From Lineus longissimus (lineage: Eukaryota; Nemertea; Pilidiophora; Heteronemertea; Lineidae): a stretch of DNA of 64,000 nucleotides. The notes under the pieces are model-generated. The model was given only the letters and a program-made list of their open reading frames with translations, had not been told where the DNA came from and ran no database searches. A program made the translations under genes and the position numbers. Positions 5,747 through 18,393 of this stretch are shown piece by piece (the stretch's first letter is position 1; every line of letters begins with the position of its first letter). The stretch covers positions 7,504,001-7,568,000 of the forward strand of contig NC_088319.1 in NCBI RefSeq assembly GCF_910592395.1, in the 5' to 3' direction.

Positions 5747-8700
5747 CCTGAATGTACCTCAAAGTTGTCCTTCGTCCCAGGTTTTGATGTATTCGAGCAT
5801 GTCACCACATGCATATTCATTCCATGATGGATGATTTACCCGTATAGACTGTGTACGTGTTGTGAATAGCCAGGAATTTTAGTTCCTTGAAAGCCATGCC
5901 GGTTCATCAAGAAATACAATCCTGGGTTCTCCCCGGGATCGAACCCGGGCCCAATTGCGTGGTAGCCAGCAGTGTTAACCACTAGGCTATGAGGCTCCTC
6001 ATATCCCCGGTTTGAATGTATCAAGCATGTTATCACACAGTCATTCATTAGTCCTCAATCCTGGGACTTGATGAAGTGTCATCATTAAATTGCGTCACCA
6101 TTGTCTGTTTAATGCACCTTAAGCATGAAGAAAGGCCTGCTCTACTTAGCTAGGCCTAAATGTACCTCAAAGTTGTCCTTCGTCCCAGGTTTTGATGTAT
6201 TCGAGCATGTCACCACATGCATATTCATTCCATGATGGATGATTTACCCGTATAGACTGTGTACGTGTTGTGAATAGCCAGGAATTTTAGTTCCTTGAAA
6301 GCCACCCCTGTTCATCAAGAAATACAATCCTGGGTTCTCCCGGGGATCGAAACCGGGCCCTATTGCGTGGTAGCCAGCAGTGTTAACCACTAGGCTATGA
6401 GGCTCCTCATGTCCCCGGTTTGAATGTTTCGAGCATGTTATCACACAGTCATTCAATAGTCCTCAATCCTGGGACTTGATGAAGTGTCATCATTAAATTG
6501 CGTCACCATTGTCTGTTTAATGCACCTTGAGCATGAAAAAAGGTCACTGCTTTAAAGTTCAGATATCCTCTACTCAGCTAGGCCTAAATGTACCTCAAAG
6601 TTGTCCTTCGTCCCAGGTTTTGATGTATTCGAGCATGTCACCACATGCATATTCATTCCATGATGGATGATTTACCCGTATAGACTGTGTACGTGTTGTG
6701 AATAGCCAGGAATTTTAGTTCCTTGAAAGCCATGCCGGTTCATCAAGAAATACAATCCTGGGTTCTCCCCGGGATCGAAACCGGGCCCTATTGCGTGGTA
6801 GCCAGCAGTGTTAAAAGCATGTTATCACACAGTCATTCATTAGTCCTCAATCCTGGGACTTGATGAAGTGTCATCATTAAATTGCGTCACCATTGTCTGT
6901 TTAATGCACCTTAAGCATGAAGAAAGGCCTGCTCTACTCAGCTAGGCCTAAATGTACCTCAAAGTTGTCCTTCGTCCCAGGTTTTGATGTATTCGAGCAT
7001 GTCACCACATGCATATTCATTCCATGATGGATGATTTACCCGTATAGACTGTGTACGTGTTGTGAATAGCCAGGAATTTTAGTTCCTTGAAAGCCATGCC
7101 GGTTCATCAAGAAATACAATCCTGGCTTCTCCCCGGGATCGAACCGGGCCCTATTGCGTGGCAGCCAGCAGTGTTAACCACTAGGCTATGAGGCTCCTCA
7201 TGTCCCCGGTTTGAATGTATCGAGCATGTTATCACACAGTCATTCATTAGTCCTCAATCCTGGGACTTGATGAAGTGTCATCATTAAATTGCGTCACCAT
7301 TGTCTGTTTAATGCACCTTAAGCATGAAGAAAGGCCACTGCTTTGATTTCAGATATGCTCTACTCAGCTAGGCCTAAATGTACCTCAAAGTTGTCCTTCG
7401 TCCCAGGTTTTGATGTATTCGAGCATGTCACCACATGCATATTCATACCATGATGGATGATTTACCCGTATAGACTGTGTAGCCACCCCTGTTCATCAAG
7501 AAATACAATCCTGGGTTCTCCCCGGGATCGAAACCGGGCCCTATTGCGTGGTAGCCAGCAGTGTTAACCACTAGGCCATGAGGCTCCTCATGTCCCCGGT
7601 TTGAATGTATCAAGCATGTTATCACACAGTCATTCATTAGTCCTCAATCCTGGGACTTGATGAAGTGTCATCATTAAATTGCGTCACCATTGTCTGTTTA
7701 ATGCACCTTAAGCATGAAGAAAGGCCTGCTCTACTTAGCTAGGCCTAAATGTACCTCAAAGTTGTCCTTCGTCCCAGGTTTTGATGTATTCGAGCATGTC
7801 ACCACATGCATATTCATTCCATGATGGATGATTTACCCGTATAGACTGTGTACGTGTTGTGAATAGCCAGGAATTTTAGTTCCTTGAAAGCCACCCCTGT
7901 TCATCAAGAAATACAATCCTGGGTTCTCCCGGGGATCGAAACCGGGCCCTATTGCGTGGTAGCCAGCAGTGTTAACCACTAGGCTATGAGGCTCCTCATG
8001 TCCCCGGTTTGAATGTTTCGAGCATGTTATCACACAGTCATTCAATAGTCCTCAATCCTGGGACTTGATGAAGTGTCATCATTAAATTGCGTCACCATTG
8101 TCTGTTTAATGCACCTTGAGCATGAAAAAAGGTCACTGCTTTAAAGTTCAGATATGCTCTACTCAGCTAGGCCTAAATGTACCTCAAAGTTGTCCTTCGT
8201 CCCAGGTTTTGATGTATTCGAGCATGTCACCACATGCATATTCATTCCATGATGGATGATTTACCCGTATAGACTGTGTACGTGTTGTGAATAGCCAGGA
8301 ATTTTAGTTCCATGAAAGCCACCCCTGTTCATCAAGAAATACAATCCTGGCTTCTCCCCGGGATCGAACCGGGCCCTATTGCGTGGCAGCCAGCAGTGTT
8401 AACCACTAGGCTCTGAGGCTCCTCATGTCCCCGGTTTGAATGTATCGAGCATGTTATCACACAGTCATTCATTAGTCCTCAATCCTGGGACTTGATGAAG
8501 TGTCATCATTAAATTGCGTCACCATTGTCTGTTTAATGCACCTTAAGCATGAAGAAAGGCCTGCTCTACTTAGCTAGGCCTAAATGTACCTCAAAGTTGT
8601 TCTTCGTCCCAGGTTTTGATGTATTCGAGCATGTCACCACATGCATATTCATTCCATGATGGATGATTTACCCGTATAGACTGTGTACGTGTTGTGAATA

Positions 8701-9005
8701 GCCAGGAATTTTAGTTCCTTGAAAGCCACCCCTGTTCATCAAGAAATACAATCCTGGGTTCTCCCGGGGATCGAAACCGGGCCCTATTGCGTGGTAGCCA
8801 GCAGTGTTAACCACTAGGCTATGAGGCTCCTCATGTCCCCGGTTTGAATGTATCGAGCATGTTATCACACAGTCATTCATTAGTCCTCAATCCTGGGACT
8901 TGATGAAGTGTCATCATTAAATTGCGTCACCATTGTCTCTTTAATGCACCTTAAGCATGAAAAAAGGTCACTGCTTTAAGTTCAGATATGATCTACTCAG
9001 CTAGG
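5747..9005. repeat. 8-monomer HOR, copy 2: A-B-C-D-E-B-F-G
   Basis: Monomers start at 5747, 6155, 6583, 6947, 7373, 7744, 8172 and 8579. Length and order equal those of 1-3259. The copies differ at a handful of bases, for example 'agatatcctc' in the first B unit here, 'attcatacca' in E, and 'gatgtattcg' where the earlier E has 'gatatattcg'. Confidence 0.9.
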
Positions 9006-12000
9006 CCTGAATGTACCTCAAAGTTGTCCTTCGTCCCAGGTTTTGATGTATTCGAGCATGTCACCACATGCATATTCATTCCATGATGGATGATTTACCC
9101 GTATAGACTGTGTACGCGTTGTGAATAGCCAGGAATTTTAGTTCCTTGAAAGCCATGCCGGTTCATCAAGAAATACAATCCTGGGTTCTCCCCGGGATCG
9201 AACCCGGGCCCAATTGCGTGGTAGCCAGCAGTGTTAACCACTAGGCTATGAGGCTCCTCATATCCCCGGTTTGAATGTATCAAGCATGTTATCACACAGT
9301 CATTCATTAGTCCTCAATCCTGGGACTTGATGAAGTGTCATCATTAAATTGCGTCACCATTGTCTGTTTAATGCACCTTAAGCATGAAGAAAGGCCTGCT
9401 CTACTTAGCTAGGCCTAAATGTACCTCAAAGTTGTCCTTCGTCCCAGGTTTTGATGTATTCGAGCATGTCACCACATGCATATTCATTCCATGATGGATG
9501 ATTTACCCGTATAGACTGTGTACGTGTTGTGAATAGCCAGGAATTTTAGTTCCTTGAAAGCCACCCCTGTTCATCAAGAAATACAATCCTGGGTTCTCCC
9601 GGGGATCGAAACCGGGCCCTATTGCGTGGTAGCCAGCAGTGTTAACCACTAGGCTATGAGGCTCCTCATGTCCCCGGTTTGAATGTTTCGAGCATGTTAT
9701 CACACAGTCATTCAATAGTCCTCAATCCTGGGACTTGATGAAGTGTCATCATTAAATTGCGTCACCATTGTCTGTTTAATGCACCTTGAGCATGAAAAAA
9801 GGTCACTGCTTTAAAGTTCAGATATGCTCTACTCAGCTAGGCCTTAATGTACCTCAAAGTTGTCCTTCGTCCCAGGTTTTGATGTATTCGAGCATGTCAC
9901 CACATGCATATTCATTCCATGATGGATGATTTACCCGTATAGACTGTGTACGTGTTGTGAATAGCCAGGAATTTTAGTTCCTTGAAAGCCATGCCGGTTC
10001 ATCAAGAAATACAATCCTGGGTTCTCCCCGGGATCGAAACCGGGCCCTATTGCGTGGTAGCCAGCAGTGTTAAAAGCATGTTATCACACAGTCATTCATT
10101 AGTCCTCAATCCTGGGACTTGATGAAGTGTCATCATTAAATTGCGTCACCATTGTCTGTTTAATGCACCTTAAGCATGAAGAAAGGCCTGCTCTACTCAG
10201 CTAGGCCTAAATGTACCTCAAAGTTGTCCTTCGTCCCAGGTTTTGATGTATTCGAGCATGTCACCACATGCATATTCATTCCATGATGGATGATTTACCC
10301 GTATAGACTGTGTACGTGTTGTGAATAGCCAGGAATTTTAGTTCCTTGAAAGCCATGCCGGTTCATCAAGAAATACAATCCTGGCTTCTCCCCGGGATCG
10401 AACCGGGCCCTATTGCGTGGCAGCCAGCAGTGTTAACCACTAGGCTATGAGGCTCCTCATGTCCCCGGTTTGAATGTATCGAGCATGTTATCACACAGTC
10501 ATTCATTAGTCCTCAATCCTGGGACTTGATGAAGTGTCATCATTAAATTGCGTCACCATTGTCTGTTTAATGCACCTTAAGCATGAAGAAAGGCCACTGC
10601 TTTGATTTCAGATATGCTCTACTCAGCTAGGCCTAAATGTACCTCAAAGTTGTCCTTCGTCCCAGGTTTTGATATATTCGAGCATGTCACCACATGCATA
10701 TTCATTCCATGATGGATGATTTACCCGTATAGACTGTGTAGCCACCCTGTTCATCAAGAAATACAATCCTGGGTTCTCCCCGGGATCGAAACCGGGCCCT
10801 ATTGCGTGGTAGCCAGCAGTGTTAACCACTAGGCCATGAGGCTCCTCATGTCCCCGGTTTGAATGTATCAAGCATGTTATCACACAGTCATTCATTAGTC
10901 CTCAATCCTGGGACTTGATGAAGTGTCATCATTAAATTGCGTCACCATTGTCTGTTTAATGCACCTTAAGCATGAAGAAAGGCCTGCTCTACTTAGCTAG
11001 GCCTAAATGTACCTCAAAGTTGTCCTTCGTCCCAGGTTTTGATGTATTCGAGCATGTCACCACATGCATATTCATTCCATGATGGATGATTTACCCGTAT
11101 AGACTGTGTACGTGTTGTGAATAGCCAGGAATTTTAGTTCCTTGAAAGCCACCCCTGTTCATCAAGAAATACAATCCTGGGTTCTCCCGGGGATCGGAAC
11201 CGGGCCCTATTGCGTGGTAGCCAGCAGTGTTAACCACTAGGCTATGAGGCTCCTCATGTCCCCGGTTTGAATGTTTCGAGCATGTTATCACACAGTCATT
11301 CAATAGTCCTCAATCCTGGGACTTGATGAAGAGTCATCATTAAATTGCGTCACCATTGTCTGTTTAATGCACCTTGAGCATGAAAAAAGGTCACTGCTTT
11401 AAAGTTCAGATATGCTCTACTCAGCTAGGCCTAAATGTACCTCAAAGTTGTCCTTCGTCCCAGGTTTTGATGTATTCGAGCATGTCACCACATGCATATT
11501 CATTCCATGATGGATGATTTACCCGTATAGACTGTGTACGTGTTGTGAATAGCCAGGAATTTTAGTTCCATGAAAGCCACCCCTGTTCATCAAGAAATAC
11601 AATCCTGGCTTCTCCCCGGGATCGAACCGGGCCCTATTGCGTGGCAGCCAGCAGTGTTAACCACTAGGCTATGAGGCACCTCATGTCCCCGGTTTGAATG
11701 TATCGAGCATGTTATCACACAGTCATTCATTAGTCCTCAATCCTGGGACTTGATGAAGTGTCATCATTAAATTGCGTCACCATTGTCTGTTTAATGCACC
11801 TTAAGCATGAAGAAAGGCCTGCTCTACTTAGCTAGGCCTAAATGTACCTCAAAGTTGTTCTTCGTCCCAGGTTTTGATGTATTCGAGCATGTCACCACAT
11901 GCATATTCATTCCATGATGGATGATTTACCCGTATAGACTGTGTACGTGTTGTGAATAGCCAGGAATTTTAGTTCCTTGAAAGCCACCCCTGTTCATCAA

Positions 12001-13487
12001 GAAATACAATCCTGGGTTCTCCCGGGGATCGAAACCGGGCCCTATTGCGTGGTAGCCAGCAGTGTTAACCACTAGGCTATGAGGCTCCTCATGTCCCCGG
12101 TTTGAATGTATCGAGCATGTTATCACACAGTCATTCATTAGTCCTCAATCCTGGGACTTGATGAAGTGTCATCATTAAATTGCGTCACCATTGTCTGTTT
12201 AATGCACCTTAAGCATGAAGAAAGGCCTGCTCTACTTAGCTAGGCCTAAATGTACCTCAAAGTTGTCCTTCGTCCCAGGTTTTGATGTATTCGAGCATGT
12301 CACCACATGCATATTCATTCCATGATGGATGATTTACCCGTATAGACTGTGTACGTGTTGTGAATAGCCAGGAATTTTAGTTCCTTGAAAGCCACCCCTG
12401 TTCATCAAGAAATACAATCCTGGGTTCTCCCGGGGATCGAAACCGGGCCCTATTGCGTGGTAGCCAGCAGTGTTAACCACTAGGCTATGAGGCTCCTCAT
12501 GTCCCCGGTTTGAATGTTTCGAGCATGTTATCACACAGACATTCAATAGTCCTCAATCCTGGGACTTGATGAAGTGTCATCATTAAATTGCGTCACCATT
12601 GTCTGTTTAATGCACCTTGAGCATGAAAAAAGGTCACTGCCTTAAAGTTCAGATATGCTCTACTCAGCTAGGCCTAAATGTACCTCAAAGTTGTCCTTCG
12701 TCCCAGGTTTTGATGTATTCGAGCATGTCACCACATGCATATTCATTCCATGATGGATGATTTACCCGTATAGACTGTGTACGTGTTGTGAATAGCCAGG
12801 AATTTTAGTTCCATGAAAGCCACCCCTGTTCATCAAGAAATACAATCCTGGCTTCTCCCCGGGATCGAACCGGGCCCTATTGCGTGGCAGCCAGCAGTGT
12901 TAACCACTAGGCTATGAGGCACCTCATGTCCCCGGTTTGAATGTATCGAGCATGTTATCACACAGTCATTCATTAGTCCTCAATCCTGGGACTTGATGAA
13001 GTGTCATCATTAAATTGCGTCACCATTGTCTGTTTAATGCACCTTAAGCATGAAGAAAGGCCTGCTCTACTTAGCTAGGCCTAAATGTACCTCAAAGTTG
13101 TTCTTCGTCCCAGGTTTTGATGTATTCGAGCATGTCACCACATGCATATTCATTCCATGATGGATGATTTACCCGTATAGACTGTGTACGTGTTGTGAAT
13201 AGCCAGGAATTTTAGTTCCTTGAAAGCCACCCCTGTTCATCAAGAAATACAATCCTGGGTTCTCCCGGGGATCGAAACCGGGCCCTATTGCGTGGTAGCC
13301 AGCAGTGTTAACCACTAGGCTATGAGGCTCCTCATGTCCCCGGTTTGAATGTATCGAGCATGTTATCACACAGTCATTCATTAGTCCTCAATCCTGGGAC
13401 TTGATGAAGTGTCATCATTAAATTGCGTCACCATTGTCTGTTTAATGCACCTTAAGCATGAAGAAAGGCCTGCTCTACTTAGCTAGG
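9006..13487. repeat. Third 8-mer copy ending in G', then an extra B-F-G' triplet
   Basis: Monomers start at 9006 (A), 9414 (B), 9842 (C), 10206 (D), 10632 (E, 370 bp), 11002 (B), 11430 (F), 11837 (G'), 12245 (B), 12673 (F) and 13080 (G'). The E has a 1-bp loss ('gccaccctg') that shifts the minus-strand reading frame. The triplet B-F-G' (1,243 bp) occurs twice in tandem, at 11002-12244 and 12245-13487, a local duplication. This is the last place D and E occur in the window. Confidence 0.88.
11837..12244. repeat. Chimeric monomer G' (G left, A-like right; 408 bp)
   Basis: It is G up to 'tgtatcgagc' and 'ttcattagtcc', then has 'gtctgtttaatg' and the short right end 'gaagaaaggcctgctc' of A, E and F. 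The breakpoint is in the roughly 60 bp these types share, outside the tRNA-like head. Copies are at 11837, 13080, 17986, 22100 and 53212. The first four are followed by B; the last is followed by G and has 'agagtgtgt'. Confidence 0.85.
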
Positions 13488-15950
13488 CCTAAATGTACCT
13501 CAAAGTTGTCCTTCGTCCCAGGTTTTGATGTATTCGAGCATGTCACCACATGCATATTCATTCCATGATGGATGATTTACCCGTATAGACTGTGTACGTG
13601 TTGTGAATAGCCAGGAATTTTAGTTCCTTGAAAGCCACCCCTGTTCATCAAGAAATACAATCCTGGGTTCTCCCGGGGATCGAAACCGGGCCCTATTGCG
13701 TGGTAGCCAGCAGTGTTAACCACTAGGCTATGAGGCTCCTCATGTCCCCGGTTTGAATGTTTCGAGCATGTTATCACACAGTCATTCAATAGTCCTCAAT
13801 CCTGGGACTTGATGAAGTGTCATCATTAAATTGCGTCACCATTGTCTGTTTAATGCACCTTGAGCATGAAAAAAGGTCACTGCCTTAAAGTTCAGATATG
13901 CTCTACTCAGCTAGGCCTAAATGTACCTCAAAGTTGTCCTTCGTCCCAGGTTTTGATGTATTCGAGCATGTCACCACATGCATATTCATTCCATGATGGA
14001 TGATTTACCCGTATAGACTGTGTACGTGTTGTGAATAGCCAGGAATTTTAGTTCCTTGAAAGCCATGCCGGTTCATCAAGAAATACAATCCTGGGTTCTC
14101 CCCGGGATCGAAACCGGGCCCTATTGCGTGGTAGCCAGCAGTGTTAAAAGCATGTTATCACACAGTCATTCATTAGTCCTCAATCCTGGGACTTGATGAA
14201 GTGTCATCATTAAATTGCGTCACCATTGTCTGTTTAATGCACCTTAAGCATGAAGAAAGGCCTGCTCTACTCAGCTAGGCCTAAATGTACCTCAAAGTTG
14301 TCCTTCGTCCCAGGTTTTGATGTATTCGAGCATGTCACCACATGCATATTCATTCCATGATGGATGATTTACCCGTATAGACTGTGTACCTGTTGTGAAT
14401 AGCCAGGAATTTTAGTTCCTTGAAAGCCATGCCGGTTCATCAAGAAATACAATCCTGGGTTCTCCCCGGGATCGAACCCGGGCCCAATTGCGTGGTAGCC
14501 AGCAGTGTTAACCACTAGGCTATGAGGCTCCTCATATCCCCGGTTTGAATGTATCAAGCATGTTATCACACAGTCATTCATTATTCCTCAATCCTGGGAC
14601 TTGATGAAGTGTCATCATTAAATTGCGTCACCATTGTCTGTTTAATGCACCTTAAGCATGAAGAAAGGCCTGCTCTACTTAGCTAGGCCTAAATGTACCT
14701 CAAAGTTGTCCTTCGTCCCAGGTTTTGATGTATTCGAGCATGTCACCACATGCATATTCATTCCATGATGGATGATTTACCCGTATAGACTGTGTACGTG
14801 TTGTGAATAGCCAGGAATTTTAGTTCCTTGAAAGCCACCCCTGTTCATCAAGAAATACAATCCTGGGTTCTCCCGGGGATCGAAACCGGGCCCTATTGCG
14901 TGGTAGCCAGCAGTGTTAACCACTAGGCTATGAGGCTCCTCATGTCCCCGGTTTGAATGTTTCGAGCATGTTATCACACAGTCATTCAATAGTCCTCAAT
15001 CCTGGGACTTGATGAAGTGTCATCATTAAATTGCGTCACCATTGTCTGTTTAATGCACCTTGAGCATGAAAAAAGGTCACTGCTTTAAAGTTCAGATATG
15101 CTCTACTCAGCTAGGCCTAAATGTACCTCAAAGTTGTCCTTCGTCCCAGGTTTTGATGTATTCGAGCATGTCACCACATGCATATTCATTCCATGATGGA
15201 TGATTTACCCGTATAGACTGTGTACGTGTTGTGAATAGCCAGGAATTTTAGTTCCTTGAAAGCCACCCCTGTTCATCAAGAAATACAATCCTGGGTTCTC
15301 CCGGGGATCGAAACCGGGCCCTATTGCGTGGTAGCCAGCAGTGTTAACCACTAGGCTATGAGGCTCCTCATGTCCCCGGTTTGAATGTATCGAGCATGTT
15401 ATCACACAGTCATTCATTAGTCCTCAATCCTGGGACTTGATGAAGTGTCATCATTAAATTGCGTCACCATTGTCTCTTTAATGCACCTTAAGCATGAAAA
15501 AAGGTCACTGCTTTAAGTTCAGATATGATCTACTCAGCTAGGCCTGAATGTACCTCAAAGTTGTCCTTCGTCCCAGGTTTTGATGTATTCGAGCATGTCA
15601 CCACATGCATATTCATTCCATGATGGATGATTTACCCGTATAGACTGTGTACGTGTTGTGAATAGCCAGGAATTTTAGTTCCTTGAAAGCCATGCCGGTT
15701 CATCAAGAAATACAATCCTGGGTTCTCCCCGGGATCGAACCCGGGCCCAATTGCGTGGTAGCCAGCAGTGTTAACCACTAGGCTATGAGGCTCCTCATAT
15801 CCCCGGTTTGAATGTATCAAGCTTGTTATCACACAGTCATTCATTAGTCCTCAATCCTGGGACTTGATGAAGTGTCATCATTAAATTGCGTCACCATTGT
15901 CTGTTTAATGCACCTTAAGCATGAAGAAAGGCCTGCTCTACTTAGCTAGG
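13488..15950. repeat. 6-monomer HOR B-C-A-B-G-A (2,463 bp)
   Basis: Monomers start at 13488, 13916, 14280, 14688, 15116 and 15543. The unit recurs with exact length at 18394, 22508, 24971 and 36427. It has position-specific alleles. The first B has 'ctgccttaaag' where the fourth-position B has 'ctgctttaaag'. The sixth-position A has 'atcaagcttg', giving a HindIII site, where other A units have 'atcaagcatg'. The G here follows B directly and starts with 'gttgtccttcg', unlike G units that follow F. Confidence 0.9.
15116..15542. repeat. Type G following B, probable F-left/G-right recombinant
   Basis: It reads 'gttgtccttcg' where G units after F read 'gttgttcttcg'. The rest is G ('gtctctttaatg', 'tatgatctac'). 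Copies at 20022, 24136, 26599, 35592, 38055, 53212 (G'), 56083 and 63875 share the left allele and all follow B. An exchange between an F and the next G, with the breakpoint between about +40 and +150, would convert B-F-G into B-G and remove one 407-bp unit. Confidence 0.7.
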
Positions 15951-18393
15951 CCTAAATGTACCTCAAAGTTGTCCTTCGTCCCAGGTTTTGATGTATTCGA
16001 GCATGTCACCACATGCATATTCATTCCATGATGGATGATTTACCCGTATAGACTGTGTACGTGTTGTGAATAGCCAGGAATTTTAGTTCCTTGAAAGCCA
16101 CCCCTGTTCATCAAGAAATACAATCCTGGGTTCTCCCGGGGATCGAAACCGGGCCCTATTGCGTGGTAGCCAGCAGTGTTAACCACTAGGCTATGAGGCT
16201 CCTCATGTCCCCGGTTTGAATGTTTCGAGCATGTTATCACACAGTCATTCAATAGTCCTCAATCCTGGGACTTGATGAAGTGTCATCATTAAATTGCGTC
16301 ACCATTGTCTGTTTAATGCACCTTGAGCATGAAAAAAGGTCACTGCCTTAAAGTTCAGATATGCTCTACTCAGCTAGGCCTAAATGTACCTCAAAGTTGT
16401 CCTTCGTCCCAGGTTTTGATGTATTCGAGCATGTCACCACATGCATATTCATTCCATGATGGATGATTTACCCGTATAGACTGTGTACGTGTTGTGAATA
16501 GCCAGGAATTTTAGTTCCTTGAAAGCCATGCCGGTTCATCAAGAAATACAATCCTGGGTTCTCCCCGGGATCGAAACCGGGCCCTATTGCGTGGTAGCCA
16601 GCAGTGTTAAAAGCATGTTATCACACAGTCATTCATTAGTCCTCAATCCTGGGACTTGATGAAGTGTCATCATTAAATTGCGTCACCATTGTCTGTTTAA
16701 TGCACCTTAAGCATGAAGAAAGGCCTGCTCTACTCAGCTAGGCCTAAATGTACCTCAAAGTTGTCCTTCGTCCCAGGTTTTGATGTATTCGAGCATGTCA
16801 CCACATGCATATTCATTCCATGATGGATGATTTACCCGTATAGACTGTGTACGTGTTGTGAATAGCCAGGAATTTTAGTTCCTTGAAAGCCATGCCGGTT
16901 CATCAAGAAATACAATCCTGGGTTCTCCCCGGGATCGAACCCGGGCCCAATTGCGTGGTAGCCAGCAGTGTTAACCACTAGGCTATGAGGCTCCTCATAT
17001 CCCCGGTTTGAATGTATCAAGCATGTTATCACACAGTCATTCATTAGTCCTCAATCCTGGGACTTGATGAAGTGTCATCATTAAATTGCGTCACCATTGT
17101 CTGTTTAATGCACCTTAAGCATGAAGAAAGGCCTGCTCTACTTAGCTAGGCCTAAATGTACCTCAAAGTTGTCCTTCGTCCCAGGTTTTGATGTATTCGA
17201 GCATGTCACCACATGCATATTCATTCCATGATGGATGATTTACCCGTATAGACTGTGTACGTGTTGTGAATAGCCAGGAATTTTAGTTCCTTGAAAGCCA
17301 CCCCTGTTCATCAAGAAATACAATCCTGGGTTCTCCCGGGGATCGAAACCGGGCCCTATTGCGTGGTAGCCAGCAGTGTTAACCACTAGGCTATGAGGCT
17401 CCTCATGTCCCCGGTTTGAATGTTTCGAGCATGTTATCACACAGTCATTCAATAGTCCTCAATCCTGGGACTTGATGAAGTGTCATCATTAAATTGCGTC
17501 ACCATTGTCTGTTTAATGCACCTTGAGCATGAAAAAAGGTCACTGCTTTAAAGTTCAGATATGCTCTACTCAGCTAGGCCTAAATGTACCTCAAAGTTGT
17601 CCTTCGTCCCAGGTTTTGATGTATTCGAGCATGTCACCACATGCATATTCATTCCATGATGGATGATTTACCCGTATAGACTGTGTACGTGTTGTGAATA
17701 GCCAGGAATTTTAGTTCCATGAAAGCCACCCCTGTTCATCAAGAAATACAATCCTGGCTTCTCCCCGGGATCGAACCGGGCCCTATTGCGTGGCAGCCAG
17801 CAGTGTTAACCACTAGGCTATGAGGCTCCTCATGTCCCCGGTTTGAATGTATCGAGCATGTTATCACACAGTCATTCATTAGTCCTCAATCCTGGGACTT
17901 GATGAAGTGTCATCATTAAATTGCGTCACCATTGTCTGTTTAATGCACCTTAAGCATGAAGAAAGGCCTGCTCTACTTAGCTAGGCCTAAATGTACCTCA
18001 AAGTTGTTCTTCGTCCCAGGTTTTGATGTATTCGAGCATGTCACCACATGCATATTCATTCCATGATGGATGATTTACCCGTATAGACTGTGTACGTGTT
18101 GTGAATAGCCAGGAATTTTAGTTCCTTGAAAGCCACCCCTGTTCATCAAGAAATACAATCCTGGGTTCTCCCGGGGATCGAAACCGGGCCCTATTGCGTG
18201 GTAGCCAGCAGTGTTAACCACTAGGCTATGAGGCTCCTCATGTCCCCGGTTTGAATGTATCGAGCATGTTATCACACAGTCATTCATTAGTCCTCAATCC
18301 TGGGACTTGATGAAGTGTCATCATTAAATTGCGTCACCATTGTCTGTTTAATGCACCTTAAGCATGAAGAAAGGCCTGCTCTACTTAGCTAGG
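15951..18393. repeat. 6-monomer block B-C-A-B-F-G' (2,443 bp)
   Basis: Monomers start at 15951, 16379, 16743, 17151, 17579 and 17986. It parallels the 2,463-bp 6-mer, with F-G' in place of G-A. Together, 13488-18393 forms a 12-mer of 4,906 bp whose first ten or so positions are partly echoed at 18394-22507. Confidence 0.88.

Noticed and set aside
10644-10895. 83-aa version of the same frame
   Set aside because: It results from a 1-bp loss in the E unit at 10632, which shifts the frame past the usual stop. Single copy, with no support as a gene.
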